Of a DNA stretch of 64,000 nucleotides, positions 1 to 12,440 are shown piece after piece. Positions within the stretch are counted from its first letter, which is position 1. The number at the start of each line of letters is the position of its first letter. The position numbers and the translations under genes are program-made. Under the pieces are notes generated by a model that was given only the letters and a program-made list of their open reading frames with translations, searched no databases and was not told the origin of the DNA. This stretch comes from Polytrichum commune (Eukaryota > Streptophyta > Polytrichopsida > Polytrichales > Polytrichaceae), in contig OX485804.1 of assembly GCA_950295325.1 (NCBI GenBank), positions 4,092,001 through 4,156,000 on the forward strand, read 5' to 3'.

Positions 1-2560
1 GACAATTATGTTGTGAAATGAAATTGTCATTTGGATTTTGGAATTTTTTTAAAGGTTTCAATATGGCAAGCTTGTAAGGCATTCCCATCATACTGGTTCA
101 AAATTACACTTTCAAAAACAATCAATTTATCTAATACACTCCAATAGAGTTTGTCATAATCCCAACATTTTATAATATGCAACAAGTTTTCACTTTGTCT
201 ACCTTAAGAAAATACACTCAATTGTATTTATTGGTAATTTAGATATCTACCAACAAACCTGATACATCCTCTTATATTGTGCTATGTGGACTTTTAAGAA
301 TCCATAAATATACTAGACTAAATCTCATAAGGGTTATTTTATCTCAAAATTTTATGGGTACCTTTTAGAAATCCCCAAATCAATGCTTCATTGGGCCATC
401 ATGGAGATTTGCAACCCCCTTTAGTTGGAGGTGTTTGATAATCACCCTAATTTTCTAAATCTAGAAGCAAACTGATATCTTGAAGATGATGTATTCTTCA
501 TCACTAGTAACATCATCCACTCCTTTATCCTCCCTTACTCTTACTCGATGTAAATGAATGTCGAGCACTTAACAATCTATCTTCACCTTAGATGGATGCT
601 TCAATAGTGCTCCTCCACCCTCAAAACACATAAATCCATCCATTGCAAAAATCCAAAACCTTAAACCCTAAAAATTAACTTGTTTTGTTAAGGTGAGTGT
701 ATATAGTAGATACAAAATAACTTGTGGTTTCAAATTTCAAGCGTCATATCCCATCAAATCTCAATCACATGCTGCCATTCCTCCAAAAGCATATTGAGAA
801 TACATTTTTTGCAAACCTAAGCTTAGACATAAAGATTTGCCATTGGTGCGGAATCAAACTCAAGAGATAAGGCCATGACATTTTTGACATGAAAAAGGTG
901 GAGAGAACCTAGCCCAACAATAGTAAATGATACGAAAACAAAGGTGAGAAAGAAGTTCGTAGGCAATTTATCACTCACATATTTCATCAATGTGAAGAAG
1001 GTCAAAAACCTACATTGGTCATAACCAAGGGATGAGTGTGCACATAGTACATACAAATTTAGCTGTGCTTTAAGATTTCGAGCATCCTTGTCATAATCAA
1101 ATTATGCACCTAGAATACCAAAAAATAAAAATAAATAAAAATCGAAGTTGAGTTCAAACAAAAAAGCTTGCCACTAGTGCAAGATGTAATGCACAATCAA
1201 ACTCTAGAGATTAATAAATGAAAGGGGTGACAAACTACAACTATGGTGGTCACAATATCTGTAGTCATTTGCCAATGTTGCTCGCAAATGCCGCACCAAT
1301 GAACTTCATACTAGAATTTCAAGCCACAAAAATCAAATTGCAAGTCCAAATTTGGGGTTTGTAGTAGCTTAAGATTCCAATCGTAACCCTAACCACCATC
1401 TTTGCAACTACCAAATTATGGAGAACAAATCTCAAAGCCAATCTTATCATCACCACCAACCACATTGCAAGTTACATCATACCACTAGGGTGATCAACTG
1501 CCATCAACCCTTTCACAAACAATTTCACGAATTGGGGAGAGAGAGAGAGAGAGAGAGAGCTCAACAAACTCATACAATATTGATTTCTATGGTCCATTGA
1601 ATCGTTGTGTTTGAGCATACCAAAACTTCAAGTAAAAACATGAAGAATGTGAGGAGCATGACAACAAAGAATATATGAAAAATGAATTTCTTGACACGTG
1701 GCACAATGCGAGGGTGTGGGTTGACTTCTTTGGTAGTTTGGATCAATGTCATAACAATGGAGTGAAATGTGAAATGAGAACATCCATTCCCTAGGATTTC
1801 AAACTATATGAGAAGGAGTAACATTACGGGGCTCGATATTATGGAAATTTAGGGTGTAAATTCCAAAATATTCATCACTCTATGGAATATCTCATGAACA
1901 TACTAAGCATTAATTTGTAGCCGCCCCTTGAAAGAACCCCTTCATTGCACGTAGTTCATACTACAATACCGTAGCACCATAGCTGGTTCGTGCAAAAATA
2001 ATTCCCAAATTAAAAACCAAAAAAATCGGAAATAATGGACCCAATCAAACGAATAAGTGAGAAATTATAAGGAAAAAAAAAACTAATTACTGGAAATTTT
2101 GGACTCTTCTAAGCTCCAACCACATCAACGCTCCATAAGAGGCTGCATCCTAACTCGTTAATGGCTCAGCACATCGCTCACTCAAAGCGGCAAACTCTCT
2201 TTCTATATCCATCTCCCTCTCCTCCTTGCTAATAGGGATAAACGCAAAATCAACCCGTCGTTGTTTTGGTGCCATTTCTAACACTCTTCTCACACATGTC
2301 AAAGTGCAAATACATACAAAAGACTTAACACATACATTGTGCCAAGACAAATAAGAGCCATACTAAGTAAGGTTAAGGTGGATACTTAGGTTTAAGGCCA
2401 AGAAGCCGCCACGAATGAATGAAAAAAACAATAACCTACTTTCAGTACTGCTAGACCTTACCAAAAAAATGAATTAAATTTTCTTAAATCATAGGACTGA
2501 TGAAATTTCATAGATTATATTTTTAGTTGACTAACCTTATTTCTCAAAAAATGAATAAAT
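1..2560. other. AT-rich stretch, no gene recognised
   Basis: Both strands show only short open frames with no recognisable domain. The stretch holds a GA microsatellite near 1537. Around 2150-2270 on the minus strand there is a short charged open segment beginning MAPKQRR; it could be an exon or chance, and I do not call it. Probable decayed intergenic DNA. Confidence 0.5.
1537..1559. repeat. (GA)n microsatellite
   Basis: An uninterrupted run of about eleven GA units is read directly. A similar run lies at about 16955-16977 inside the Harbinger-like element. Confidence 0.9.
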
Positions 2561-2919
2561 GTTCGTTTCAAGGTGCACGAACCAGCTATGGTGCTCCGGT
2601 AGTGTCTCTACAAGGCCTGATCAATGGGAACCTGATTGGGAACATAGGGCAGCTCGAGGGGTGGAGACTGCATAGTGGAGTTGGGTTTCTTCGCCCGGGC
2701 GGGCAGGTGGTTGTTATCTTGACGGGCAGGTCGAGCGGGCAAAGGCGTCACCCAGGCAGTGTTGAGGCAAGGAAAGTTCTCAAGCGGTGTGGATCCACAG
2801 CCAGTAAAAAGTCATCCAGGTGGCAGACGGGTCACAGCCAATGAAAGGCTAGGAAACTCTCCTATTGTTCCCCGCCATCCCTTCACACAATCCTCTTGCA
2901 TTGCGCTCCTGCCGCGGCC

Positions 2920-4717
2920 ATGGCGATGGCGATGACTACGCTGCCCTTGCAGGCGCACGAGTTTTGCCCCTGCTCCTGCTCTTACTCTTCACAAATCTCT
3001 ACCTCACCGGCTTCTACTTCTGCTGTGCGAACTGCTGGAATTTTTAGGTTACGGACGCCCAAAGTATGGAGCGTTGGAGTTGGCCATGGCGCTAGGGCTA
3101 TGGCTCCTGATGAGGAGAAGATGACCCGGCGCTCGCCTCTCGATTTCCCCGTGGTTCGTCCACTTTCCAAATCTTCTCCTTTTTTTTTCTGTTCTTGATA
3201 CGATGTAAATAGGATAACAGTTTGTTTTGTGAATTGGTCTCAGAAACCCCCAAGGTTTTGGATCTTAATATGAAGTACGTGATGTGCTGTGAATTTTCTG
3301 TGGAGGCATCACCTTGCAATGCCTCCCTCCTGTGAGTTCTTCGTGTCAGAGGAACTCCTCTCACATTAGTTTTCCAGATTCGGTGTCAGTTCAGGTCAGT
3401 TAGGCATGGAACCCTCCACCCTCAATTTAGAAGCCCCGGAGGATGTGAATGCTCTCGCGCTTTGCGATGCGTGGGCAAGGCATGTCCGAGCCACGAGCAG
3501 AGGCGAGTTTAAATTCTTCCATACGAGGTTATTTCTGTTTCAATTAAGTATGAAAGCCTAAATCTAAACCCCTCTAGAATTACATTATTATCTGGTTATA
3601 AATATTTGAAGTACACCTGCTCATTATGATGGTAGGCAATATGTTGCCACCATATCCAGAATTTTCTACTTCAGAACAACGGCGTATATTGACTGGATTA
3701 TTCCCTTCGCCCATCAATCTCCAAGCATTTCAAAACATCATTCTTAAGAGTAGGTGGAATTTATTGCTTTCGATTTCCTTCTCACCTCATTCCTGGACTG
3801 CAAAAATGAGGCCCATTTCTATATTCCGGATTACTAGATTTTTCTAGTTCCGAACTTGAGAAACCTTAGTTTCCGCTACATCTCGGAGGTATGGGGAAGA
3901 CTCAAAGGCTATATGTTACTTCTCATTCCGACTAATCTACTCCCAGAACTTTGTTAGGGCTATTTTAGAGTGGCGAAATTCTGAACAAGGTACCGGAGCC
4001 CCGGGAGTTGGGATTTAGCTTTCACTTTTTGCAGCCGGGAAGCTGTGAGGTGATTTAGATTTCTCTAATTTGGAAAAGCTTATCATCTCTCTTTTGGTCG
4101 TTGCACATGGCTGGCTTTGACTAAGTTCAGTGAATTGCCTTATTACTCCTTGGCTTGGTTTGAATTTCTTGTCTTGTTACATATTTGCTCGAGTCTTCCC
4201 GTACCTCTGGAGATGTAACAGAAGCTCAAGACAATGAACTTCTTTCGTCAGTGGGGATGTCATGGAAGGTGGTTTCTTCCACGGACATTTTTGTGGATGG
4301 CCCATGGTCAAATTGCGTGGCCACCATTTAGCTATTGCTGCATGTTTGTTCATTTTCTAAATCATTCTTGCTTTAAAATCGCTTACTTTTGCTGGCTTCA
4401 ATTGAATAAGGAACTCTAATATATCTGGATTAGCTACCTCTCTTATATGTACTTTGTTGTCTAATGGTGAACTATATCTGCCTGGAACACGATGCTTACA
4501 AGGATATTACTTCACTGTGCAGGAATGGGACAGACCTAGACCTGGTCGGAGGCCAGACATCTTTCCTCAATTTAGCCCTATGAAGACCCCGTTGCCCCCT
4601 CCACTCCCTGCTGATCCCCCTGAAGAGGATGAAGAGGAAGAGGAGAAGAAAGAAGAGGAGGAGGAGAATCCCGATGCTGAGCCTGAGAAGAAACCAGACA
4701 TTGGATTTTCCCTTTAG
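2920..4717 (+). CDS. Small acidic, probably plastid-targeted protein, two exons
   Basis: Exon 1 is about 2920-3153 and exon 2 is 4523-4717, giving a protein of about 142 residues. The start was chosen at ATG 2920 because it sits in a strong GCCATGG context; the frame open further upstream begins only with a non-ATG codon. The first 60 residues are rich in Ala, Ser and Thr and poor in acidic residues, like a chloroplast transit peptide. Exon 1 ends in a TRRSPLDFP(V) segment. The intron acceptor CACTGTGCAG is clear at 4522. The donor is ambiguous between 3150 and 3153, both in frame, and the later one adds a Val. Exon 2 reads EWDRPRPGRRPDIFPQFSPM, then a proline-rich link and a Glu-rich tail ending KKPDIGFSL. 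I believe this block is conserved in land plants, but I cannot name the gene or its function. The 1.37-kb intron contains no other recognisable gene. Confidence 0.72.
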
Positions 4718-6784
4718 CACTTGGGCAACTTTTTGGCTTAAAAACCAACTACATTTAGTCTGAGAGAGATTGTTAGGGTAGTACCACTATGGCAGAAACC
4801 AAATTGGTGCACTTCAAGGTATCAAAGCATGCTTTATCCCCACTCTGGTTGACAGGTATGCGTGAGGATACTTTGAGATGCACATGTGGATGTTAGAAGA
4901 TTGTAATATTACTGAAATCATCAAGATACTATTTCCAAATGAGAGAACCAAAGAACAAATGCCAACTGGATTCAGATGTCAGTTCTTGGGGTATAGTGCA
5001 TTGCTGTATTCTTTGGTTGCTCTGATTTCAGAATTTTAAATCAAGACGTTTTTCTTGTGTAATGTGAGCACATTTCCTTGGCGAAGTCCTTAATACTGTC
5101 ATCCAGCAGTATGTCTTTGGACCAATATTTTTCCTTAGGAAGTAGTTCCCTTGCTCAGCTTGCAGCCTGGGACCTAATTTATTTTCTGTATTTGTGTCCA
5201 CTTTGATTTTTATAATGGTGCTCGCAAATAAGACTGAATCATGGAGTAGGCCACTGTTGTGTAGTTTTTGCAAAGAATGTCTACAGAGAGCATCATGGGC
5301 TTGTCCCATCTCCAGTTTGATGACGCTTCTGCCATTAGGTAATTGTTCTGCAGGGCTGTGGTCCATTGTGATGTTAATGTTGATTAGATGATCTTGGGCT
5401 TTACCTAACAAGGAGATTCTTGGTTCGGTAGGGAATCCATCAGTGAGTTTCGCCCCACTTTGACATTGTATAGTGTTTAAGGATTGTTCAAGTGGTGTTG
5501 GAGCCCTTTAAATTTGGTGAAATCTGGTGTTAGGCATCTGGCTTTGGCCAAAAGACAGCTACACAAAACTGATGTTCATGGAAAACTTTTGAAGGCACCT
5601 TAAATTTGATCATAATTCCTAATCTTGAAGTAATGGTTCTCCCGGAATTTTATATTCTGAATTGTTGTGGACTTTTCATATTCACAGTTTATAAGCTGAT
5701 TGGGACAATGCCATTCTTGGAGTCAATAGGAGATTTCCAGTTTTTTGCATTGTACAATTGTGGAGGTGTGGTTTGAGCTGATCTAGGCATTACTACACTT
5801 CAGAGGCAATACCTTCTGTGGTAAACATTGGAGTTTTCCCGGTTTTCTCATTATTGTGGGCTATTGTGTATGATCTGATTGGATATTGTCACAGCATCTA
5901 CGAGTATTTTGGGTGGCGATAACATTCAAAGCTCACAGACCAATGTGATGTAGGCCTGTCCTGGAACAATCCTGTTTTTTAATGACTGAATACATCATCA
6001 ATGCTCTGCTGTTTCTTTAATATAAGTAGCCTAAACAGACCAGCTCATATCTCAGACCATAACATTACTTATGTCCCCTTCCCACCTGACTTTAGCTAAT
6101 GACTCTAGTGCCGAACCTAGTTGGCAATGATGTGGCATGGCTTAAAAGTGGAGGATTTAAGCCTCAAGCACCGACTCTCCCATTGGTACCTCAACATGAG
6201 GCAAGAATATAGGACCTTTAAAAGTGTTGCCTCCCGCCCTTGTGATTGGTTGCTTTTTAGTCGCAGCTATGAGGGCATGAGGAGCTTCATTAACAAAAAT
6301 TGATGGTAAGATAGGTGAGTAGTAAGGCCTTTGGGGATGGGACAAAAACTATCCAACATTCATTGCTTGGTAGATAAAACAACAAACATGTGTGAAAGCT
6401 ACTTAACTAAAACCCACTTGAGAATCTCTGGAGCAAGTCCTTGTATGTGCACTGGGATAGCCGGATGCGTCCGCTATAACCGAGCGAGCTTTACTTGGTT
6501 TTTAGAAAATACTTTGGTTATTTGGTAAAGTCAGGTGGGAACGGGGCATTAGGGTGGGGTCCCGTTCTCTCTTTAAAAAGAGATCAACAAAGGAGCCCTT
6601 CAACACCCGGGATCTGCCCAACGTTGGGCCAATGCTGCTCCGGTCACCAACTGGGTTTAGAAAATTGTCAGTTGTTGGATGGCTAGACAACGACCAGTTG
6701 TTGTTTGGTTGCTCCAGGTAAGTAGGTAGGTAGCAACCACCAAGCTCAAGCTTGGAGCCAATGACCAGGGAGAACATGCAGTTA
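4718..6784. other. No gene recognised downstream of the plastid-protein gene
   Basis: This includes the 3' region of the preceding gene and unannotated intergenic DNA. Open frames are short and overlap on opposite strands without a recognisable motif. No polyadenylation site could be fixed with confidence. Confidence 0.45.
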
Positions 6785-6990
6785 GTTACAAATGAACCGG
6801 TTGAGTTTGAGAAATAAGCGGTTGAAGTTCAAGACTGCAGAAAAATTATGGATCATTTTAAGGAATTTATAGAATATACCCCAATTTAGTAAAGGAAAAC
6901 CGGAGGATGTCAACATGTAACCAGTTGGACTTGCAAACACTAGGATCTCAACCGATTATGCCCAAAAATCTCCCCGATCACTGCTCGGAG
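6785..6990 (-). repeat. Dispersed repeat, inverted partner of 59992-60200
   Basis: This segment reads as the reverse complement of 59992-60200 with scattered substitutions. Shared landmarks are the equivalents of TTGAACTTCAATCAGTTAT, GGTATATTCCATAAATTCCT and GATCGGGGAGATTTTTGGGC. The two copies are about 53 kb apart in opposite orientation, as expected for a decayed transposon family. No coding sequence is evident. Confidence 0.8.
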
Positions 6991-7152
6991 CAAAAGACGC
7001 AATCTCATACATTTTTCTCTTCAAAATTTGCAAGTTCTGTTGAGTGCGTGTAGTAGCCATCCAATGTTGGATACAATGCCGTGTGCTTAAGGTTCAATAA
7101 TCGAGTAACTACAATCCCGAACCCAACATTGGGCCCTCCAATTTCCTAGCAG

Positions 7153-7499
7153 ATTAGAGTTATCCATTAATTTAACTGGAGTTTTGGTAGGGAGTTGGTT
7201 GTTTCGCATGCATAACTTTTCATGTTCGGTAAGTTTTGGGTGCATGCTTGGAGTCAATGTGAAGGTTTGAACGAGGGACATTCCATATTGGTTCATTGGG
7301 TATCATACTCATTTTGGCATGCCAAAAAGAGATGCCAAAATGAGTTTGGCACCCACTGAACCAATATGGAATGTCCTTCGTTCAAACCTCCACATTGACT
7401 CCAAACTTGCACCCAAAACTTACCGAACATGGAAAGTGATGCATGCGAAACAACCAAACTCCCTACCAAAACTCCGGTTGAATTAATGGATAACTCTAT
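7153..7499. repeat. Long foldback: 168-bp inverted arms, 11-base loop
   Basis: The left arm (7153-7320) and right arm (7332-7499) are reverse complements with scattered mismatches. The loop is GCCAAAAAGAG. The centre reads ATTTTGGCAT on one side and ATGCCAAAAT on the other. A transcript through this would fold into one long hairpin. It may be a foldback MITE or a young small-RNA hairpin locus. No convincing target duplication was found at the edges. Confidence 0.88.
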
Positions 7500-7699
7500 T
7501 GCTGAACAAGGTTGAGTGCAAAAGTGTGTTACCAAATTGGCGGGGTTTAGAATAGTGCTGGCCTTTGTTAACAATGCAATTGCTCCTGATTCCCTACTCC
7601 TATCTAGGTCCATAATCAAGTCCCATCAAGGTATCATCTCACACCCATCGGACCCAGCTCTCACAGTAAAGCGCTCCAGGGCGAGCTTAAAACCTTTCC

Positions 7700-9484
7700 T
7701 TATTTGTTTCCATTGATTTGAGTTCATTCGATTTTAGGGCCTAACTTATTGGGTTTAACTTATTGTTTGTGGTTGGCTTTACTTTTTTAAATTTAAATTT
7801 AAATTTAATACTTTTTATTTTATGACTTTCTTACAATTCTGTTGCAAATCTTAGATTGGTTGGTACACAGCTAGTTCACAGTGAACCGAATGCGAGTACA
7901 CATCTTTTAATTCCGACGAATCCATTCCATTAATTGTGACTAGTTGTGAACCGTTTACTGACCCAACACCATCCCCTCCATAGCCAAATAATATATAACT
8001 CTATGATGTTGGCCACAAGCACCTTGGCCGCAATTCCACGTGGCCAACATTCACGACCTTCTTGACATTGTGCTAGGCCCCATGTCCTCATAATAATGAC
8101 ACACCCACTTGGTAAAGTAGATTCCCGATGACATCCCAAGTGACTTTTGGGATTTGTGAAATTTTCCGAGGGCTTTTGCATAATAAAGAAATATCATCGG
8201 ATGGACAAAGGCAAATTTGAAAAGAGTTGCATGTAGGAGTAGATGGCATGATGACTTTGATGTGCCGTGCAATGGATTTGGGTTTTGGAATATTCTCGAC
8301 AACGCATGATGTTGTTGGCATATCTTTTATATATATATATAACACAAAATGTCTCTATTTCTCTATGTGATACCCGAGGCAAACTCGTGTCTAGGTAATT
8401 TTAGCATGTTCGTTCATTTGAAAAGATGTGTTCCTTTTTCAACTCTATGCAATACCCGACGCAAACTTGTGTCCATGAAAATTTAGCATGTAAGTTCACC
8501 TGAAAAGATGCGTTCCTTTTTCAAACTTTCGATGCACGTGAATTATGTTTTCCTGTAATCTACTAGTAACTAGTTCTTTGTGTAAAAGGCTGAAATTTTC
8601 TATAATTGATACATAGCACATTCTATCTCTTCAATACCACATTCATCTTGACATTTTGTGCTTGGATCCTCCCTACACATGTGTTATTCAACTATAGGGA
8701 CGGATGTCGATAAACAATTACATTAGACTCGTCTCCTTTTAAGGGTTGTCATTTGGGTCCGTTCCCAAATTTATAAGCCATAGGGGTTTTGCCATAACTC
8801 TATAAGTCTATTGTAGAGGGCTCCCTATTTCATCTTTACATGTGTTGGAACGTACATTAAATAGTCCTATTACTATGGCCCCCAATCATTTTCTAGAGCC
8901 AACATCACTATATTTGTTGATAAGAGACTTTGGAAAGTCTCAAAATAAATGAAAATGGTTTAACATCTAGTTCAATTTCTCAATGTAATGACATGTATTT
9001 GTGCCAAATTGGTTAGTGCTACCCATGCAAATCACTTTATTAAGTCACATTAAATATATTTTGTATTTTTCTTGTTCTTTATTTGAAAACCACGTCCTTA
9101 ATTAGTCTCAAAATCATGAAAAAAGTCTCCAATCACCAAATGTAGTGATCAATGCTAATTCTCATAATGAAATTAATGTGGGCCACAATCAGTTCAAATC
9201 CACAATAAATTGATATTAGAAAACTTGCGTGGGCCACAATAATTGTTTTCTAGACATTTAGTGTGGGTAAATATTTGTTTTTGTGCTACTTCTAATGTAA
9301 GGTGATTATTTTATGTTATGTAAGGTGTTGGTCAGAAGTCTTTATGAAGACTTAGGGGAAGACCCGAGGTCTTGGACCCACAGTAATTCTACCTTGACTA
9401 GGAAATTAGTGTGGCCCACGTTAATTATTTCCACACTAATTTTCCATCCATACTAATAAGATTATTTATTATAGTTTGACTTGG
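7700..9484. other. No gene recognised
   Basis: AT-rich DNA with only short open frames. Its one clear structure is the tandem duplication at 8361-8525. Confidence 0.45.
8361..8525. repeat. Two-copy tandem repeat, period about 82 bp
   Basis: The units start CTCTATGTGATACCCGAGGC and CTCTATGCAATACCCGACGC. Both run through TTTAGCATGT and end GAAAAGATG(T/C)GTTCCTTTTTC. There are a handful of differences between the copies. Confidence 0.85.
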
Positions 9485-9492
9485 GATACAAG

Positions 9493-10307
9493 CTCAGGGG
9501 GTGCACTGTACTAAACATGTACGAGTATACGTGAGTGCACAGGAGGGGTATTGATTTGGACCTTGCCGTATTACGTATACATATGGTATACATGTTATAA
9601 TTTATAGTTACGTACATATATGGAAGGTATATAGTTACGTACATATAAATATACTTGTATACTTTTTATGTAACTTATATGTACTTATACTTTTTTATAC
9701 AAGTACAATATTTATGTAACTTAAAAAGTATACAATAATTGTACTTGTATGGTATTGTTACTATACTACATATCATAAGTTTTCATATTGGATGAAATCG
9801 TTTGGTAATCGTTTGGTAATCATTGGGTGGAGTATAGGGATCCAATTGACTTGATGGACCGTCCATCAAACGTGGAGATTAGTTTATGTTGGTATCAAAA
9901 AGGGGCTAACAACAAGTGGACATATGATCTTACTGATCATTTGATGATAGAATTAGAGACAATAATTGCATTGGCTACAATGACATATATTGGTGAATCA
10001 AATGTTTATGAGTTACATCCGGGAGATGAAAAAGTTTTCAACGACTTTGCTGATGAAAGCTAGGATATTTTGTTATACATATTATAGGGGTTGATTATTG
10101 TTCAAAAGTATATTTGTATACTTATGTTAATGACTATATATGAATGGATGTTTTTTTTGTGTATACATATTGCCACTTGTATATTTATTGTTGCAATTGT
10201 ATGTGTATTACTTCATTTCACAAAAAATAACTTGTATATAGGGGGTTTTTAGAGTATGCAGTGAACGCACGTGATTCTAGGTTTTAATGAAAGGTGCACC
10301 CCCCGAG
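9493..10307. mobile_element. Non-autonomous TIR DNA transposon, 815 bp, 8-bp target duplication
   Basis: The left end is CTCAGGGGGTGCAC and the right end is the inverse of CTCGGGGGGTGCACC. The element is flanked on both sides by the direct repeat GATACAAG (9485-9492 and 10308-10315). An 8-bp target duplication fits hAT-type or a related cut-and-paste superfamily, but the family is not certain. Inside lies an open segment, 9827-10063, whose peptide is also encoded by an inverted relative at about 11960-12440. No transposase domain is visible, so the element is probably non-autonomous. Confidence 0.8.
9827..10063 (+). pseudogene. Coding fragment shared by two copies of a TIR element
   Basis: The open segment contains ISLCWYQKGANNKWTYDLTD and later VYELHPGDEKVFNDFADES, then a stop. 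It does not begin with a good ATG; the first in-frame ATG is near MDRPSN. The inverted copy at 12180-12440 encodes a clearly related sequence with frame damage. This is probably a remnant of a transposon-carried gene. No known domain was recognised. Confidence 0.4.
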
Positions 10308-10546
10308 GATACAAGAGGGGAGTGGCAAATGTGAGCATGACATGTGACAAATTTTAGGGGAAATTAATTGTTTTGTGATGGATGCAAGCTCACATTATAG
10401 TATTGCAAGCTCAAATGCTTGCAATTACAGTTTTGCAATCTCAATTTTTTATACTTTCCTTGTGCTTATTTTGCAATAGGTGAAACGTACCATCCACATT
10501 GTCAATTTTTTGAGTCACACTTAACCACATACCATCCAAGTCACAC

Positions 10547-10575
10547 TTATTATTATTATTATTATTATTATTATT
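10547..10575. repeat. (TTA)n microsatellite
   Basis: About nine TTA units in a row are read directly. Confidence 0.9.
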
Positions 10576-10865
10576 GTGTCAGATGGACCCACCACAATCC
10601 ACTGGTTGCATCCATTCAAGGGGGATTCATGGCCACCTATGGCGCATCTTCTTCAACATAATTGTGTCAAATTCCTTGCCCAACAAAGACAACATCTTCA
10701 TAAGGGAGCTCCATGGGCCCTTACCAGATGGGTTGTTTAGGGGTCATCCATTTTCACCCATGTGCCCATTCATTCTGTTGTATTTACACATATGCCATTT
10801 AGCATCATAACCAATGCTTATGTGTTACTTTCTCCCACCCTCCAAGATTTACAAGACTCGCCTTA

Positions 10866-10879
10866 CCCCCCCCCCCCCC
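10866..10879. repeat. C14 homopolymer
   Basis: An uninterrupted run of 14 C. Similar C or G runs of 10-17 bases lie at 13350, 15044, 15525, 15856, 21368 and 32279. They break several open frames nearby. Confidence 0.9.
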
Positions 10880-11958
10880 TTCAAACGTTTCAAGGTCTAG
10901 AATCCGGCAAAGCCTATGTGGGGGTCCCACAAGACATTATTTCCCCCTTTGACACGTGGCATTGGCAATGTGATATGGTATGGAGTGGAGGGCACCGTTT
11001 CTTTCAGGTCTTTGCTCATGTGGCCATGAGGGATGGTCCAAGGGTGCAAGTGGAGGTTGGCACCTTCGTTCACGCCCCCTCTCAAGTGGATGGGTTTAGG
11101 TTGTTAGAGGTTATAGAGTGTATGATTGATGCCGAGGGTGGTTTCCCATTTGTGGTAAGCCCATACATTCCTAGCCACTAAAGGATATCATCTTCTTAGG
11201 GCACTCTCTCTCAGCCGCGGTGCATGACAAGGTGGTGGTGGTGGTCCATCTACCCTTCTACCACTTGCTCTAAGTCACGGTGAGCTTATTTCCAACCTTT
11301 TAATTTTAAAATTAAATTAATAAAACAATTAATTAATAATAATAATAACATTTTTTTTAAAAATGATCCTCACATTATGGGCTAGCCTTTCTTGATTATT
11401 ACTTCTTTGCACTTCTTGCATCATTTGCTTTGGTTCTTGCAGTTGTTGTTAATTGTTTCTTCACTAGGGCCTCCTAAAGGCTTTGGTCCGACGCACCCCA
11501 CTCACCTTTCACATTACTGTGAATTTGCCATAATTTTATATGTTGAGGTGTCTATGTGGAGACCTCTAGCTCCATGAAGGTTGGTGGACGTGGTTCTTCA
11601 ACAATTGGCATGCAGTCCGGGAGTTTGATTCTGCTATGATTCTCCCTTCCATTTCCACTATGGTGCAACCTCATGTCCACGTTATTGTCTTCCTTGTCTT
11701 ATTAGGTCGCATTGTTAATGATAGGATATGTAGTGAAAAACACCTTTGTACCGGTTCCAAGTCATGGGTTGATATTTGGATCCATAGTTCGCCTATGTGG
11801 TGTCATCGCACCTACAATATCATTGTTCTAGTGGCCCACGGGTACAAAGCCCTTTTTGCCAACATATTTCATGCTTGGTTGTCATTCTCAAATACGTATT
11901 TGGCCCCTTTCTCCATGAACCTACCACATCCTCCTTGCTTTAGAGTAGATCCAGTAGT
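10880..11958. other. No gene recognised
   Basis: Medium open frames exist on the plus strand (to about 11181, and 11636-11983), but no domain is recognised. The second one runs into the transposon end at 11960. It may be decayed gene or transposon sequence. Confidence 0.4.
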
Positions 11959-11959
11959 T

Positions 11960-12440
11960 CCCGGGGGGTGCACTTTTCATTAAAAACCAAGAATCACGTG
12001 TGTTCGCAACATGCTCTAACAACCCTTATATACAACTTTGTTTGGGTAAAATCAAGCAATATATGTACAATTTCAATGATAAAATTACAAATGACAATAT
12101 GTATACATTAAAAAAATTACATTCATATGTGGTCATTAACATAGGTATACAAATATATATTTGAGTAACAACCAACCCATGTCATATGTATAATGCAAAG
12201 CCCTCGCATTCACCAATAAAGTCGTTGAAGACTTTTTCATTCCCTAGATGTAATTCATAAGCATCTGAGTTTACAATATATGTCATAGAAGCTAATGCCA
12301 TTATTGTTTCTAAGTTCTACATCAAATGATCAATAAGATTGTAAGTTCACTTGTTATTGGTTCCTTTTTTATATCAACATAAGCCAATCTCCATGTTTGA
12401 TGGATGGTTGACTCCATCAAGTCAAGTGGATCCCTATACC
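11960..12440 (-). mobile_element. Inverted, truncated relative of the 9493-10307 element
   Basis: It begins with the TIR CCCGGGGGGTGCAC followed by TTTTCATTAAAAACC. It continues as a diverged reverse complement of the 9493-10307 element through the block that encodes the shared peptide. Similarity is lost at about 12440, so the other TIR is missing or too diverged to see. Confidence 0.7.

Noticed and set aside
2527-2844. 105-codon open frame upstream of the plastid-protein gene
   Set aside because: GC-rich promoter-side sequence with Gly/Arg-biased translation and no domain. Not in frame with a splice into the gene.
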